DNA of 64,000 nt from Natrinema sp. DC36. Lineage in GTDB: Archaea; Halobacteriota; Halobacteria; Halobacteriales; Natrialbaceae. The stretch's first letter is position 1. Each line of letters starts with the position of its first letter. Position numbers and translations under genes: made by a program. Below the pieces are notes generated by a model. That model did not search any database. It was not told the origin of the DNA and saw only the letters and a program-made list of their open reading frames with translations. Location: positions 248,001 through 312,000 of the forward strand of contig NZ_CP084474.1 of NCBI RefSeq assembly GCF_020405225.1, written 5' to 3'. Shown here piece by piece: positions 18,375-27,038 of this stretch.

Positions 18375-18509
18375 ATGGTTGACACAGGACAACACTCATA
18401 TTCGGAATCGGAAGTTGAACAGGCGATTGAAGAATTAGAACTGGAGGTCCGGAATTTCAAAGGGCCAGCAGGACGATTCCAACGTGCTCGGAATTGGAGC
18501 GAGGTTTGA
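18375..18509 (+). CDS. Small 44-residue acidic protein
   Basis: ATG 18375 to TGA 18507-18509. It is a helix-forming acidic peptide (SESEVEQAIEELELEVRNF) ending GRFQRARNWSEV. Its last 15 codons fall within the dispersed repeat that recurs at 24148; there the same codons survive but the start region is lost. A real but unnamed small gene is plausible. Confidence 0.4.
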   Translation: MVDTGQHSYSESEVEQAIEELELEVRNFKGPAGRFQRARNWSEV

Positions 18510-18680
18510 TATAGGCTGGGACGAACATATTCACTGTCGCGTTCCCCACGCGACATGGACATCCAATCAGCATCCAACCCCACCCCGATGTTGTTTCCAT
18601 ACCGCCCGGCGGCCATCCCCCTGCGCCCATCCGGGCGGCCTTTTGAGGTTTTCTCGAGGCAATCAAATGCCGAGCGATAG
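18469..18680. repeat. Dispersed repeat, copy 1 (GC-rich hairpin element)
   Basis: About 210 bp that recur in the same orientation at 24148-24366 with roughly 85-90 percent identity by eye. The best conserved part includes CCAATCAGCATCCAACC, CCGATGTTGTTTCCAT and an inverted repeat CCGCCCGG (18602-18609)/CCGGGCGG (18631-18638) followed by CCTTTT. The hairpin plus T-run looks like a transcription terminator or RNA structure on the plus strand. It ends exactly where the minus-strand 56-residue gene ends (18681). Confidence 0.7.
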
Positions 18681-18851
18681 TTATCCGATCTCGAGTGCGT
18701 CGACAGCCTCTCGCGGTTCGACGTCGTGATCGACGAGGCGATCGGCTGCCAGCTGCCACGCGTGCTCGGGATCGGCGCGTTCGTAGTGGACTGAGAACTC
18801 GGTCAGTGCGACGGCGACCAGGAGGTCTTTGCGACGATCGTCCAGAGGCAT
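18681..18851 (-). CDS. Small conserved protein, paralogue A
   Basis: A 56-residue protein: start MPLDDRRKDLLVAVALTEFS, then VHYERADPEHAWQLAADRLV and EPREAVDALEIG. It is one of three related genes here (with 18912-19139 and 19822-20001) that share the pattern DLLxAVALxEFSxxY...P...LAAxRLxxxDxxPxEAVDAL. Short, acidic and largely helical, with no known domain. The stop abuts the dispersed repeat. The paralogy to its two neighbours supports that it is expressed and selected. Confidence 0.65.
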   Translation of the reverse strand: MPLDDRRKDLLVAVALTEFSVHYERADPEHAWQLAADRLVDHDVEPREAVDALEIG

Positions 18852-18911
18852 CACTACCGTTGGCCGCGGCTTCCATGATAAAAGCCAGAATATACCCGGA
18901 AATTGTTGTGT

Positions 18912-19139
18912 CTACCGTCTCAGAAGCTCGATATCGGGGTCGGCAGTGACCTTTCGTCTGTCGTGAGCCCTAAGCGCATCGACTGCTTCGTAGGGATCAA
19001 TATCGTACTTCGCAAGACGGCTAACCGCGAGTTGCCACGATCTCGCAGCTAGTCGGGGACTCTCCTTCTGATGGCGGTATGAAAACTCGGCTAATGCAAC
19101 GGCGATCAAGAGATTATCACGCTGCTGACTAGAGAACAT
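18912..19139 (-). CDS. Small conserved protein, paralogue B
   Basis: A 75-residue relative of the genes at 18681 and 19822: MFSSQQRDNLLIAVALAEFS, then SWQLAVSRLAKYDIDPYEAVDALRAHD and a C-terminal extension RRKVTADPDIELLRR not present in the others. It is the most diverged of the three. It lies 60 bp from paralogue A and 10 bp from the next minus-strand frame at 19149. Function unknown. Confidence 0.6.
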   Translation of the reverse strand: MFSSQQRDNLLIAVALAEFSYRHQKESPRLAARSWQLAVSRLAKYDIDPYEAVDALRAHDRRKVTADPDIELLRR

Positions 19140-19148
19140 GATATAGGA

Positions 19149-19454
19149 TCACTGTTCGAGTAGGCATAAAACCATATTGTGTTTCAGAAACGCCGGCCAG
19201 AGGCCAGCGTTGAGCCCCCATCCAATGTCAATGGGTATCGACTTGGCTGGGTCCGAAATCGGGTTTGACAATATGGCTATTGACTTCACGTCGAAACGTG
19301 ATTCGATCTCGGAAGACGAAGGGCTGTATGTCTCGTGTCGGACGGATTCTGTTGGCAACAATTGAACCCATTCCCCCTCGTCATCATCATCTCGAGTCCG
19401 TTTTCGAATAACTCTATTGGCCAGATAAGTTGGTAACAACGATGTTACCACCAA
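19149..19454 (-). pseudogene. Copy 1 of a small membrane-anchor-like gene, probably degenerate
   Basis: Contains VVTSLLPTYLANRVIRKRTR, matching PVTVLLPLYVANRVNHNRLQ of the frame at 20170-20403. Homology continues upstream of the TTG codon at 19454 (ANFLCNHL), but a stop codon then interrupts and no ATG is available. The flanking noncoding DNA (19184-19330) is also similar to 20040-20190, showing that a whole segment was duplicated. Confidence 0.45.
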
Positions 19455-19821
19455 ATGATTGCAAAGGAAGTTCGCTGCCTTTTGGCTGTCTCATCTCTAT
19501 CACTCGTATCAAAATAGTGTGACCTGTTAGCGAATAGCCTGAAAACGTTTTCTCCGTTTGGTCACGTTTATACCATCCGCTACTCTCTTTTTAACAGTCC
19601 GTGAGGTTTCGAAGCCACCACCTACTGCCCTCACGGACGCTTTTCAATTCGAGAGGGGCTGCAATAAAGCAATGGGCAGACGATTCGTGTTAGTCGTCCT
19701 TGAGTAATTCATCATGGGTTCGTTTGACATTGTCCTAGCCACCCGGCGGTGGCCGTTTCCCTCGGATCTCCGGGTTCCCTGAAGCTTCTCGAAAGGGCCA
19801 TTCACAAAAATCGAGTGACAC
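19455..19821. other. Intergenic stretch with a 10-bp-arm hairpin
   Basis: No gene is supported. It holds a perfect inverted repeat GTCCGTGAGG (19597-19606)/CCTCACGGAC (19629-19638), and near 19740-19800 a GC-rich tract (CCACCCGGCGGTGGCC) that may be a distant copy of the repeat found at 18469 and 24148. Confidence 0.4.
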
Positions 19822-20001
19822 TTATTCTATCTCAAGTGCATCGACGGCCTTAGCAGGCTCGACGTCGTGATCGACGAGGCGGCTCGCTGCGAGCTGCCGG
19901 GCTTCTCGTGAGAGTTCGGGATCGGCGCGTTCATAGTGGACTGAGAACTCGGTCAGTGCGACGGCGATCAGGAGGTCTTCTTGTCGATCGGTGAGAGACA
20001 T
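19822..20001 (-). CDS. Small conserved protein, paralogue C
   Basis: A 59-residue protein very similar to paralogue A (18681-18851): LLIAVALTEFSVHYERADPE and then RQLAASRLVDHDVEPAKAVDALEIE. The ATG at 20001 gives MSLTDRQEDL. The frame is open upstream to 20079, but that extension has no counterpart in the other copies. The 3' neighbour region again contains a GC-rich tract. Acidic and helical; function unknown. Confidence 0.65.
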   Translation of the reverse strand: MSLTDRQEDLLIAVALTEFSVHYERADPELSREARQLAASRLVDHDVEPAKAVDALEIE

Positions 20002-20169
20002 CGCCGATGTTGGCCGCGGCTCAGTATACAAACTCAGGCGTCGCAGAAACGCTGACCAGTGACCAACATTTGAGCCCATCCCCTATAGGTGATCTGTCGC
20101 CGGGGGCGGGTCTGAGATTGATGGTCTGTCAATTTGGCTATTGACTTGACGTCGGAACGCAATCCAATC

Positions 20170-20403
20170 TCAGTTGTGACGAGGGTTTGTCTCGGAGTGG
20201 TTCAGTGTTGAGTCGTCAACTGAATCCTCTCTCGTCATCACTGTCTGGAGTCTGTTATGATTAACTCTATTGGCCACGTAGAGGGGTAACAGCACTGTTA
20301 CCGGCCAATAAAAGTAATCGAAGGTCGGTTGCTCGTTGACTGGTTCATCGCCACTCAAGACCGGCGACGCAGCGATTATACAGTATCCTATAAAATAACG
20401 CAA
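20170..20403 (-). CDS. Small protein with one membrane-associated segment
   Basis: Up to 77 residues from a TTG codon at 20403. The recognisable part is FDYFYWPVTVLLPLYVANRV, a single hydrophobic helix ending in the same VANRV motif as the copy at 19149, followed by a polar Asn/Asp-rich tail. A lack of ATG makes the start uncertain. A further decayed relative lies near 23900-24000. I do not recognise the family. Confidence 0.45.
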   Translation of the reverse strand: MRYFIGYCIIAASPVLSGDEPVNEQPTFDYFYWPVTVLLPLYVANRVNHNRLQTVMTREDSVDDSTLNHSETNPRHN

Positions 20404-20409
20404 AGCATC

Positions 20410-20739
20410 TTATTTCGAGTTTTCCAACACCTTTGCGACAGTAAGGATACTGTCGAATTTGGTTGGTGAGTCGGTTAGCTGTATCGTTTCCTCATCTGCA
20501 TTATAGCTGATGAACTCAGTCGAATCCACTTTTTGCAGGTGGTTGTGATACAACGACAACTCAATTTGCTCTATTTTCTTATCAGACACCTCAGTTGTGG
20601 CTGGATCCACTTCCATTTCTGCGACCGCCTTCGCTACATCATCAACGTGAACCGCCTCTGATTGCTCCTTCAGATAATACAACGTGTATCGACGACGTGT
20701 ATTATGAAGCAAATCCAGCACCTTTTCGACGGAAACCAT
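20410..20739 (-). CDS. DUF7344-type winged-helix protein
   Basis: A 109-residue protein of the haloarchaeal wHTH class: VEKVLDLLHNTRRRYTLYYLKEQ, VDDVAKAVAEMEVDP, KIEQIELSLYHNHLQKVDSTEFISYNADEETIQLTD. The NTRRRYxLYYL start and LxHxHLPxLxxxxxIxYD-like centre are hallmarks of DUF7344. It probably binds DNA as a transcriptional regulator. It is divergent from the HalOD1 gene at 20853; a pairing of DUF7344 and HalOD1 proteins is frequent in haloarchaea. Confidence 0.8.
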   Translation of the reverse strand: MVSVEKVLDLLHNTRRRYTLYYLKEQSEAVHVDDVAKAVAEMEVDPATTEVSDKKIEQIELSLYHNHLQKVDSTEFISYNADEETIQLTDSPTKFDSILTVAKVLENSK

Positions 20740-20852
20740 GATAATTAATGGTGTTCTTCAAGTATAACCATGGCGGTTGCCCTTATCCAATTACAATAAC
20801 TATAAGAAACTCTCCCCCAGAATTTATCTATTTCAGCGCCATATTCTAGCCG

Positions 20853-21101
20853 ATGACACGGAATGGGATGAAAAGCAATGGTCTTTGCACTAGAATAATT
20901 GAAACGGTTGCAAAAAGAGAACAAACAGATCCAGAAGAACTCCAAACGTTATACGATGTGATCAACCCAGATGTACTTAACAGGCTCTTTAGACCGAAAA
21001 TGGATGAAACAGAACGATCGGGACGAGTTGAGTTTCCATACAATGACTATATGGTCATCATCGATTTTGATGATAAGCCAGAAATAACACTTAAAGAGTA
21101 A
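20853..21101 (+). CDS. HalOD1 output-domain protein
   Basis: An 82-residue protein with the HalOD1 pattern: IIETVAKREQTDPEELQTLYDVINPDVLNRLF followed by GRVEFPYNDYMVIIDFDDKPEITLKE. HalOD1 is a haloarchaeal output module found alone or fused to signalling domains, and its target is not known. Either ATG 20853 or the ATG at 20868 could be the start. No obvious operon partner on the same strand. Confidence 0.8.
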   Translation: MTRNGMKSNGLCTRIIETVAKREQTDPEELQTLYDVINPDVLNRLFRPKMDETERSGRVEFPYNDYMVIIDFDDKPEITLKE

Positions 21102-21521
21102 TTGAACATCAACTGAGTAACCCTGAAGTTGTCATAGTATCTGGTTCGATATCTCAGTGAAAGTCGAAGAATGTGACTCTCCTGGTCATCGTCGACAACT
21201 TCAGGCGACGACGATTCTCGACTCCGCAGGCTTCCCTGATGCGATCGTCAAAGCGTCTGTACCGGACAGGAAGAACGTCTTCGAGGACTCGAGTGAGAGC
21301 TCCCAGACCATGACGATCAACGCGCCAGCAGTGGCCAGTTTCGAGTCCGGTACACACCCGATCCGGGGCTAGCGATTGTCGTTCGCTGGCTATCAGGGCG
21401 ATCGGGAGCGTGTTAAATTGGAGCTCGCATACGAGTCGCTACTCGATTCCAAGTGGTCGACAGCCAGTTGCCTCACTTTTATCAACCGATACTGGCGTGC
21501 CGACCGCTGTTCAGCGCACAG
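21102..21521. other. Intergenic stretch, no supported gene
   Basis: A 420-bp gap. An open plus-strand frame at 21157-21372 has no recognisable features and no good start context. The sequence may be the eroded remains of a gene, but nothing identifiable is left. Confidence 0.3.
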
Positions 21522-23183
21522 CTAGATATCGAACCCGAAGTTGAAGTCACCCTGCCACTGTGACCGTTCGCCTCGGAAGGCCGTCGTCCCGCGGTGGCGG
21601 TTGCCGACCCACAGCACGTCCTCGAGCGTGGTCCCGGGGTCGCTCATCACGAGTCCGTCGAAGTTCGAACTCTCGATGTTGTGAGCCCGGCCACTCTCGC
21701 CGAATCGGAGACTTGCACCATCCGGTTCAATCTGCGTGTTATGCATGCGAAGCTGATCTACATTAGTGCCCCGTCTGCTGACGAAGAAGCCGTGGCGGTC
21801 CTGCTCCGTCTGAGAGTTGAGATCGTACTCACAGTCTCTGAAGACGACGTTCGACGAACTAATGTAGACCGCGTAATCGGAGATACTCGGGCTCGAGTGA
21901 TCGGTGATCGTACAGCCTTCGAACACCGTCTGTGCCTCATCGTTATCGGCAACGCGAATTGCGCGCCCGTCACCCCCTTTGTCGGTGATGTGGACGTCCG
22001 TCAGGTGTGCCGGCCCATCCTGTGTTAGGCGAATTATCTCGGTGTTCTTTTCGACCTCGTTTCGGATGGTAAGCCCTTTGACCATCTGGCCACCGCCGGA
22101 CTGGAGCCAGAGACCGGACCAGGGGTATCCTGGCTGCTCGGTCATCGTAATGCGGCAGTCCTCGATGTAATCGTTAGCGCCGATACGGAACCCCGCACCG
22201 GAGCAGTCGCGGGCGTGGCAACCACGAAGGATATTCCGACCAGAGTTGTTTGACACATAGAACCCGTTGTCGACGTAGCCACTCACCTGGCAGCCGTCCC
22301 AGATGTTTGTACCACGGTTGTAGATCTCCGAACTGAACGGAATCGCGTGCCCGACGTGGGTATCCCGATCGTAGTGGGTGTCGCCGTTGTTGAGGTGGCA
22401 GCCCCTGATGATGTTCGTCGTTGTGACCCGCCGGCCGTCGACCATGATCGTGTGTCGATCGCCGCCGAAGTTGGGGTTACGCCTGTCACGTCGACCGCGC
22501 ATGGAGACGTTCTGGATCAGCCCGTACGTATAGGTGTACCAGCGACAGATGCCGGCGTCGTAGTCGCCGCGGATGTCGACCTCGAGATTCTTCATCACCG
22601 TACTCTGCGCATGGGGGAGCGAATCGTCGATCCGTCCGACAGTCATCAGCCGGTCGACGTCTTGATCAGTGACCTTGAGCGTCGCGTACGGATCGCCAAC
22701 GATGCTCAGAAACTCGTGGGCGTCGAAGTGGATGTTATCGGTCTCGACGTACCACGTCCCGGCGGGAATCTCGTAGCGGTGGTTCCGTTCCGTAGGTGGA
22801 CGCGAGGTGTAGTGGTCCTTGATCGCGCCCCACAGGTCGTCCTGCTCGGGCTGGACTCCAAGATCGGTTCGAACATTGACGGTGTATGGGTTTGTCTTTT
22901 CCTGGATTTCGACGGTATCCTCGCTGGATTCGCTTGCCGAGAGTGACGCCCCGAAGTCTATGTGGTTTGTACTATCGTCGATAGTCGTCCCTGAGTCGCT
23001 GACGGTTATTCCGTTGCCCGACCCCTGATTTTGTGCTGCAGCAACATTGGTACTCTGAGAACTCATCGCAGCACCGGTGGTGGCGCTGCCAATCCCGAGG
23101 GCACCAAGTAGTTGAACGTACGAACGTCGCGTTGTCCCACCTTCACTATCATCCGATTGCAATTTCCGATGGCTATCTATCAT
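21522..23183 (-). CDS. Tat-exported right-handed parallel beta-helix protein
   Basis: A 553-residue secreted protein. Residues 18-40 form a Tat signal (TRRSYVQLLGALGIGSA). From about residue 125 the chain is a pectate-lyase-like beta-helix: repeated short strands such as MKNLEVDIRGDYDAG, NIIRGCHLNNGD, NIWDGCQVSGYVDNGFYVSNN, NILRGCHARDCSGAGF and TVFEGCTITDHS, each about one helical turn. This architecture occurs in polysaccharide lyases, epimerases and tailspike-like proteins. Catalytic residues cannot be assigned. An Asp/Ser-rich segment before the helix fits a surface-exposed protein. Together with the deacetylase-like lipoprotein at 15551 it suggests extracellular polysaccharide binding or processing. 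Confidence 0.8.
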   Translation of the reverse strand: MIDSHRKLQSDDSEGGTTRRSYVQLLGALGIGSATTGAAMSSQSTNVAAAQNQGSGNGITVSDSGTTIDDSTNHIDFGASLSASESSEDTVEIQEKTNPYTVNVRTDLGVQPEQDDLWGAIKDHYTSRPPTERNHRYEIPAGTWYVETDNIHFDAHEFLSIVGDPYATLKVTDQDVDRLMTVGRIDDSLPHAQSTVMKNLEVDIRGDYDAGICRWYTYTYGLIQNVSMRGRRDRRNPNFGGDRHTIMVDGRRVTTTNIIRGCHLNNGDTHYDRDTHVGHAIPFSSEIYNRGTNIWDGCQVSGYVDNGFYVSNNSGRNILRGCHARDCSGAGFRIGANDYIEDCRITMTEQPGYPWSGLWLQSGGGQMVKGLTIRNEVEKNTEIIRLTQDGPAHLTDVHITDKGGDGRAIRVADNDEAQTVFEGCTITDHSSPSISDYAVYISSSNVVFRDCEYDLNSQTEQDRHGFFVSRRGTNVDQLRMHNTQIEPDGASLRFGESGRAHNIESSNFDGLVMSDPGTTLEDVLWVGNRHRGTTAFRGERSQWQGDFNFGFDI

Positions 23184-23408
23184 TGCATGTTATTGTCAGT
23201 AAATCTTATGTATTATTACCAATTTGTTAACGACACTTGTGCTATCGTGAACGACTTTCAATTTACTTTGACTATAATATGACGATGAATGTCGTATCGA
23301 TTTATCTATGTGAGGAGAGAATCTAAAAATCCGGAATCAGATGAGGTGCAACTGCGAACAAGCGCAAAACTCAACGAGACAGTAACAGAATCAATCCTCA
23401 ACCTCGTC

Positions 23409-23639
23409 CTACGCAATCTTCCAGCCGTTATCGTATTGGACTGGAACTCGTTCAACCTTGAGACTTGAGTCGTCAAACTGCGACTTGGCCAGGTCGTTCA
23501 GTCGTTTTACTTTTTGATTTGACGCTAATTCCATGAATCGGCTTAGGCGGTGATCAGGCCCTTCGACGGTAAGTAAGATTATCTTTCGGTTGTTCAGTAA
23601 TTGAATCTCATTTACAATCGCTTCATAGGTCCTGGTCAA
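23409..23639 (-). CDS. Hypothetical small protein
   Basis: A 76-residue frame starting from TTG 23639 (no ATG near the start). The sequence TYEAIVNEIQLLNNRKIILLTVEG and KVERVPVQYDNGWKIA has a plausible alpha/beta composition but no recognised domain. The gap 23184-23408 upstream of the beta-helix gene contains only AT-rich sequence. Confidence 0.35.
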   Translation of the reverse strand: MTRTYEAIVNEIQLLNNRKIILLTVEGPDHRLSRFMELASNQKVKRLNDLAKSQFDDSSLKVERVPVQYDNGWKIA

Positions 23640-24147
23640 GATGTCTATTCAATTGAGGGGTGACCATCACCTTTTCGTCACACTCACTGGAGTAGTTACC
23701 ACCGTCTCCGTCGTTGCCGGTCTGAGCCGCTCGTAGAGGTGGTGAGCTTGTAGGGGACGACATAGTATGGCGACCTGACGTCTGTATAGAATATTGAGGA
23801 TAGGACCGCCTCCGCAGTAGATTGTATCCCGAGAAACGCTGGCCGGAGGGCAGTTGCCCTGTATCCCTATGTAGCCAAGCGATAGCGAAGGATCAGTGAT
23901 GTCTCGAAGAGGATTCAGTCGCTATCGATTCTCCTCTTCCTTCGCCGGCCCAATATAATATCCAATGGTTATTAGTTCTATTGGTCGACTAATCCTTGGA
24001 TATAGAACGTCGTAGATTTCCATTCTCTCTCATCATCTTCTTCCCCATTCTATAGAAGGTATCTAGCACCAAGACGATCGGCGATGTTATCCTGAAGCCG
24101 CGGAGGAGTATCAGCAGCCGAACGGAGAACGTGAGTGAGATTTCAAT
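23640..24147. other. Intergenic stretch with remnant of the duplicated module
   Basis: No intact gene. Between about 23830 and 24020 the sequence resembles 19184-19440 and 20040-20290 (GAGAAACGCTGGCCGGAGG, and TTCTATTGG followed by a diverged copy of the ANRV-coding segment), so this is a third, strongly decayed copy of the module. Confidence 0.4.
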
Positions 24148-24366
24148 GGGTCAGTAGGACGATTCCAACGTGCTTGGAATCGGAGCGAAGTTAATATGGG
24201 CCAGGACTAGTACTATTCATTGTCGCGTGTCCCACCGCGTGACACGATCCAATCAGCATCCAACCCTACCCCGATGTTGTTTCCATGCCGCCCGGCGGCC
24301 ACCCCCCTGCGCCCATCCGGGCGGCCTTTTGAGGTCTTTTCGAGGCGATCAGATGCCGAGCGATAG
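24148..24366. repeat. Dispersed repeat, copy 2 (GC-rich hairpin element)
   Basis: Second copy of the element at 18469-18680, same orientation. The inverted repeat CCGCCCGG (24288-24295)/CCGGGCGG (24317-24324) followed by CCTTTT is fully kept, as is the end GATGCCGAGCGATAG. The beginning retains the last codons of the small gene seen at 18375 but without its start. Confidence 0.7.
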
Positions 24367-24551
24367 CTTCACCGTCAAAAGTCGGGTCACAACCATTCAG
24401 GTAATGCGATAGTAGCGCTGACCACCCACTCTAGGCTATCTGTGTAAATTCGTCTCGATGCCACCCGGTAATTTGCAGACGCCGATCCAGTGTTTCCAGC
24501 CCTTTCTGTATATAATCACCATTATAGAGTCTGCGTCCCATCAATCCGATA

Positions 24552-26092
24552 ATGAGCAGCTGGAAGTCGCTCGTGAACACCTTCGGCGGAAGGCCCGCCA
24601 TTCTAGTCCTCGGTGGGCTCTACATCAGCTCAACTATCGGAGTATACAATGCAGAAGTGACAAGCGGCACACCCATTTCGAACGCCCTCTTTCTCGCGTT
24701 TTTCGTCTTTGCTCCAGGGGGAATCCTCCTCATCGGTGGATACTGGCTGCCACGGACTTCCATCAACCCGGAGTTCTACCGAACGGTGACCATTTGGTGT
24801 CTAAGTGCGATCGGATTGTTGAGTGGCTTGCTCGCGGTGTATCATCTCTCTCCAAATACCAGTATTGACAACCCCGTCCAAACGATTCTCATCATTACGG
24901 GGTTTGTCGTCGTCCCGGCGTTCGTTGGTGGAGTTTCCGCAGCGAAGTCAAAAACCAGAGCGTTCGATCTCGAACAGCGTAACCAGGAACTCCAAGAGGC
25001 ACACATTGAGTTGGAGGAACGTGAGGTCGAACTTCAGCGCGTTCAAGAACGGATGGAGTTCGCATTGACTAACACCGACGCCGTGGTGTGGGAGTGGGAT
25101 ACCGAAAACGACCAGGCGTCGTACTATCCTTCTGAAGAGTCCTTGTTCGGCACCACCATCGAAAATTGGGAGGACTTCGTCGCCGTAATCCATCCAGATG
25201 ACAGAGACGCAGTCCAACAAGCAATCGATGAGTCTCTCGAAACCGGCGAGCCAAAGCACGAGGAGGCCCGTATTGTCCGGAATGGTGAGATTCGGTGGAT
25301 CGAAGCTCCCGGTCAACCGGTAACTGACGGCAGCGGGTTGACACGGATGATCGGCGTGGCGCACGACATAACTGACCGCAAAACGTTTGAGCAACAGCTA
25401 CAGTCCTCGAATAAGCGGCTTGAGCAGTTCGCCTACGTCGCATCTCACGACCTCCAAGAACCCCTCCGAATGATCACAAGTTATCTCAACCTACTCGAAA
25501 ATCGTTATACCGACGAACTTGACGATGAATCTCATGAGTTCATCGAGTACGCCGTCGATGGCTCGGAGCGGATGCGGGAGATGATTCAGGATCTCTTGGC
25601 GTACTCCCGGCTTGATACTGATGCCAGACCCCTTGAGCCCACGGATGCCGAGGCAGTTGTCGACGATGTCCTCAATAACCCCAACTTCAAGTCGAAGAGA
25701 CCGGTACCGACGTCATCGTTGGAGAACTACCGACAGTGGAAGCTGACGATAACCAGCTCAAACAAGTGTTTCAGAACCTCATCTCAAACGCCATCAAGTA
25801 TCAGAATGATGAGAAGCCGCGGATCGAGATAAGTGCTACACGATCTGACGGGATGTGCCTGTTCAAAATCGTCGACAACGGTATTGGGATGGATCCGGTG
25901 TACACGGGTCAGATCTTCGAGGTATTCAATCGGCTCCACACCACTCAGGAATACTCCGGAACAGGGATCGGCCTGGCACTCTGTAAAAGGATCGTCGAGC
26001 GACACGGTGGCGATATCTGGGTGGAGTCAGAACCCGGGGAAGGGTCGACGTTCTTCTTCACGGTTCCGTTTGTCGATCAACTAGTTGATTAA
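24552..26092 (+). pseudogene. PAS-domain sensor histidine kinase with a single frameshift
   Basis: The first frame (24552 to about 25680) encodes four N-terminal transmembrane helices, a coiled-coil linker (LEQRNQELQEAHIELEEREVEL), a PAS domain (VVWEWDTENDQASYY...WIEAPGQPVTDGSG...GVAHDITDRK) and the H-box FAYVASHDLQEPLRMI. The other frame then continues LQVEETGTDVIVGELPTVEADDNQLKQ, the N-box FQNLISNAIKY, the G1 motif DNGIGM, and the G2-like GTGIGLALCKRIVERHGG to 26092. The switch is at CCCC 25679-25682; one extra C would restore a protein of about 513 residues. All kinase motifs are intact, so it is either a very recent pseudogene or a sequencing error. The signal sensed is unknown. Confidence 0.85.
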
Positions 26093-26130
26093 GCGGAAGA
26101 CATTTGTATGAATTAAATAGTTTGATATTA

Positions 26131-26184
26131 ATGGCCAACCACAGCAACGGCGAACTGATCAATATTCTGCTCGTTGAGGACCAT
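26131..26184 (+). pseudogene. Response-regulator gene fragment
   Basis: MANHSNGELINILLVEDH is the first strand and acidic pocket of a receiver domain. After 18 codons the similarity stops and unrelated sequence follows, antisense to the lipoprotein gene at 26235. It lies 39 bp behind the sensor kinase, so the pair was probably a kinase-receiver operon cut by a rearrangement near 26185. Confidence 0.55.
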
Positions 26185-26234
26185 AAGTCCTTTGTCTGTA
26201 CCGAGCGGCAACTACAGATACGAACTGATCAGGA

Positions 26235-26681
26235 TCAACAGCTTCCCCACGAAGGATCATCCTGTGACCAAAGTCCCACTTCAGACCCACTGGAATCACC
26301 CAATGGAGGGAAAGTAAGTGCCGGGTGGTTACAACCCTCAGCATCTATTTTCCCGGAGTAGTCCGTGGTGAATTCAACTTTTTCCAACTCCGTTTCAGTA
26401 GCATACAGCAGCGTGAATTCAGCTGGCTCTGTATCCCAGGAGGGATCAATGACCTCACGACTATCCCCATCAATTTCTATGATCTCGTCGTAAACAATCT
26501 CATCATTACGGTAAAGCTGTAAGTGGACAGTGGGGGTCTCTTCGTACCGATTCCCGACAAATATACTCCCGATACGAACACCGCTTCCAGAATCGGATAA
26601 AGGAAGATCAATACAGCCGGTAGTCAACGAAATACCGGCTGTTCCAAGGATATGCCGCCGCGTTACTGGCAGTCTTCTCAT
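26235..26681 (-). CDS. Hypothetical Tat lipoprotein
   Basis: A 148-residue protein with an N-terminal RRHILGTAGISLTTGC signal (twin Arg, lipobox Cys near residue 23). It continues with a small beta-rich domain (RIGSIFVGNRYEETPTVHLQLYRNDEIVYDEIIEID, then FTLLYATETELEKVEF), typical of small haloarchaeal surface lipoproteins. The 3' end runs up to the response-regulator fragment, and the last residues may be foreign, so the gene may be truncated at its C-terminus. No function assigned. Confidence 0.6.
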   Translation of the reverse strand: MRRLPVTRRHILGTAGISLTTGCIDLPLSDSGSGVRIGSIFVGNRYEETPTVHLQLYRNDEIVYDEIIEIDGDSREVIDPSWDTEPAEFTLLYATETELEKVEFTTDYSGKIDAEGCNHPALTFPPLGDSSGSEVGLWSQDDPSWGSC

Positions 26682-26825
26682 ACTTTACATTGTTATCAAA
26701 CTTCTACAAATTTCTTCCCACAAGGGATACCTCTATGGCCTGTACTGAGCGGTATGTGCTTGGCCTGTGCTGAACGATTGGTAGTGTGAAGACTATCAAA
26801 GGATAAGAATGTGAACAGAGCTAAT

Positions 26826-27038
26826 CTACGGATTGGTGAGGATCCGTACATCGGACTGCGTGACGAGGACACGAAACTCTCCGACCGAGAATCTAATCTC
26901 GAGGTCATCGTTCGCCGAGTCCACGAGTTGCTCAAGTGCTTCGACGTCGATCACCCGTTGCAATTGGTACTCGTCACGACCGAGTCCCTCCGTTTCGAGC
27001 GCGTCGACGATTTCGAAGAGGAGCTGCCGATCACTCAT
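26826..27038 (-). CDS. HalOD1-like small protein
   Basis: A 70-residue protein: LLFEIVDALETEGLGRDEYQ, RVIDVEALEQLVDSANDDLEIRFSVGEFRVLVTQSDVRIL. The helix-ID-x-EAL-x-LV helix and terminal strand pair match the HalOD1 output domain in shortened form. Its ATG overlaps the last codons of the ArdC-like gene (27031) by 8 bp, so the two are translationally coupled. Confidence 0.65.
   Translation of the reverse strand: MSDRQLLFEIVDALETEGLGRDEYQLQRVIDVEALEQLVDSANDDLEIRFSVGEFRVLVTQSDVRILTNP

Noticed and set aside
21157..21372. Open frame in the gap before the beta-helix gene
   Set aside because: No domain, no ribosome-binding site or promoter and a non-haloarchaeal composition.
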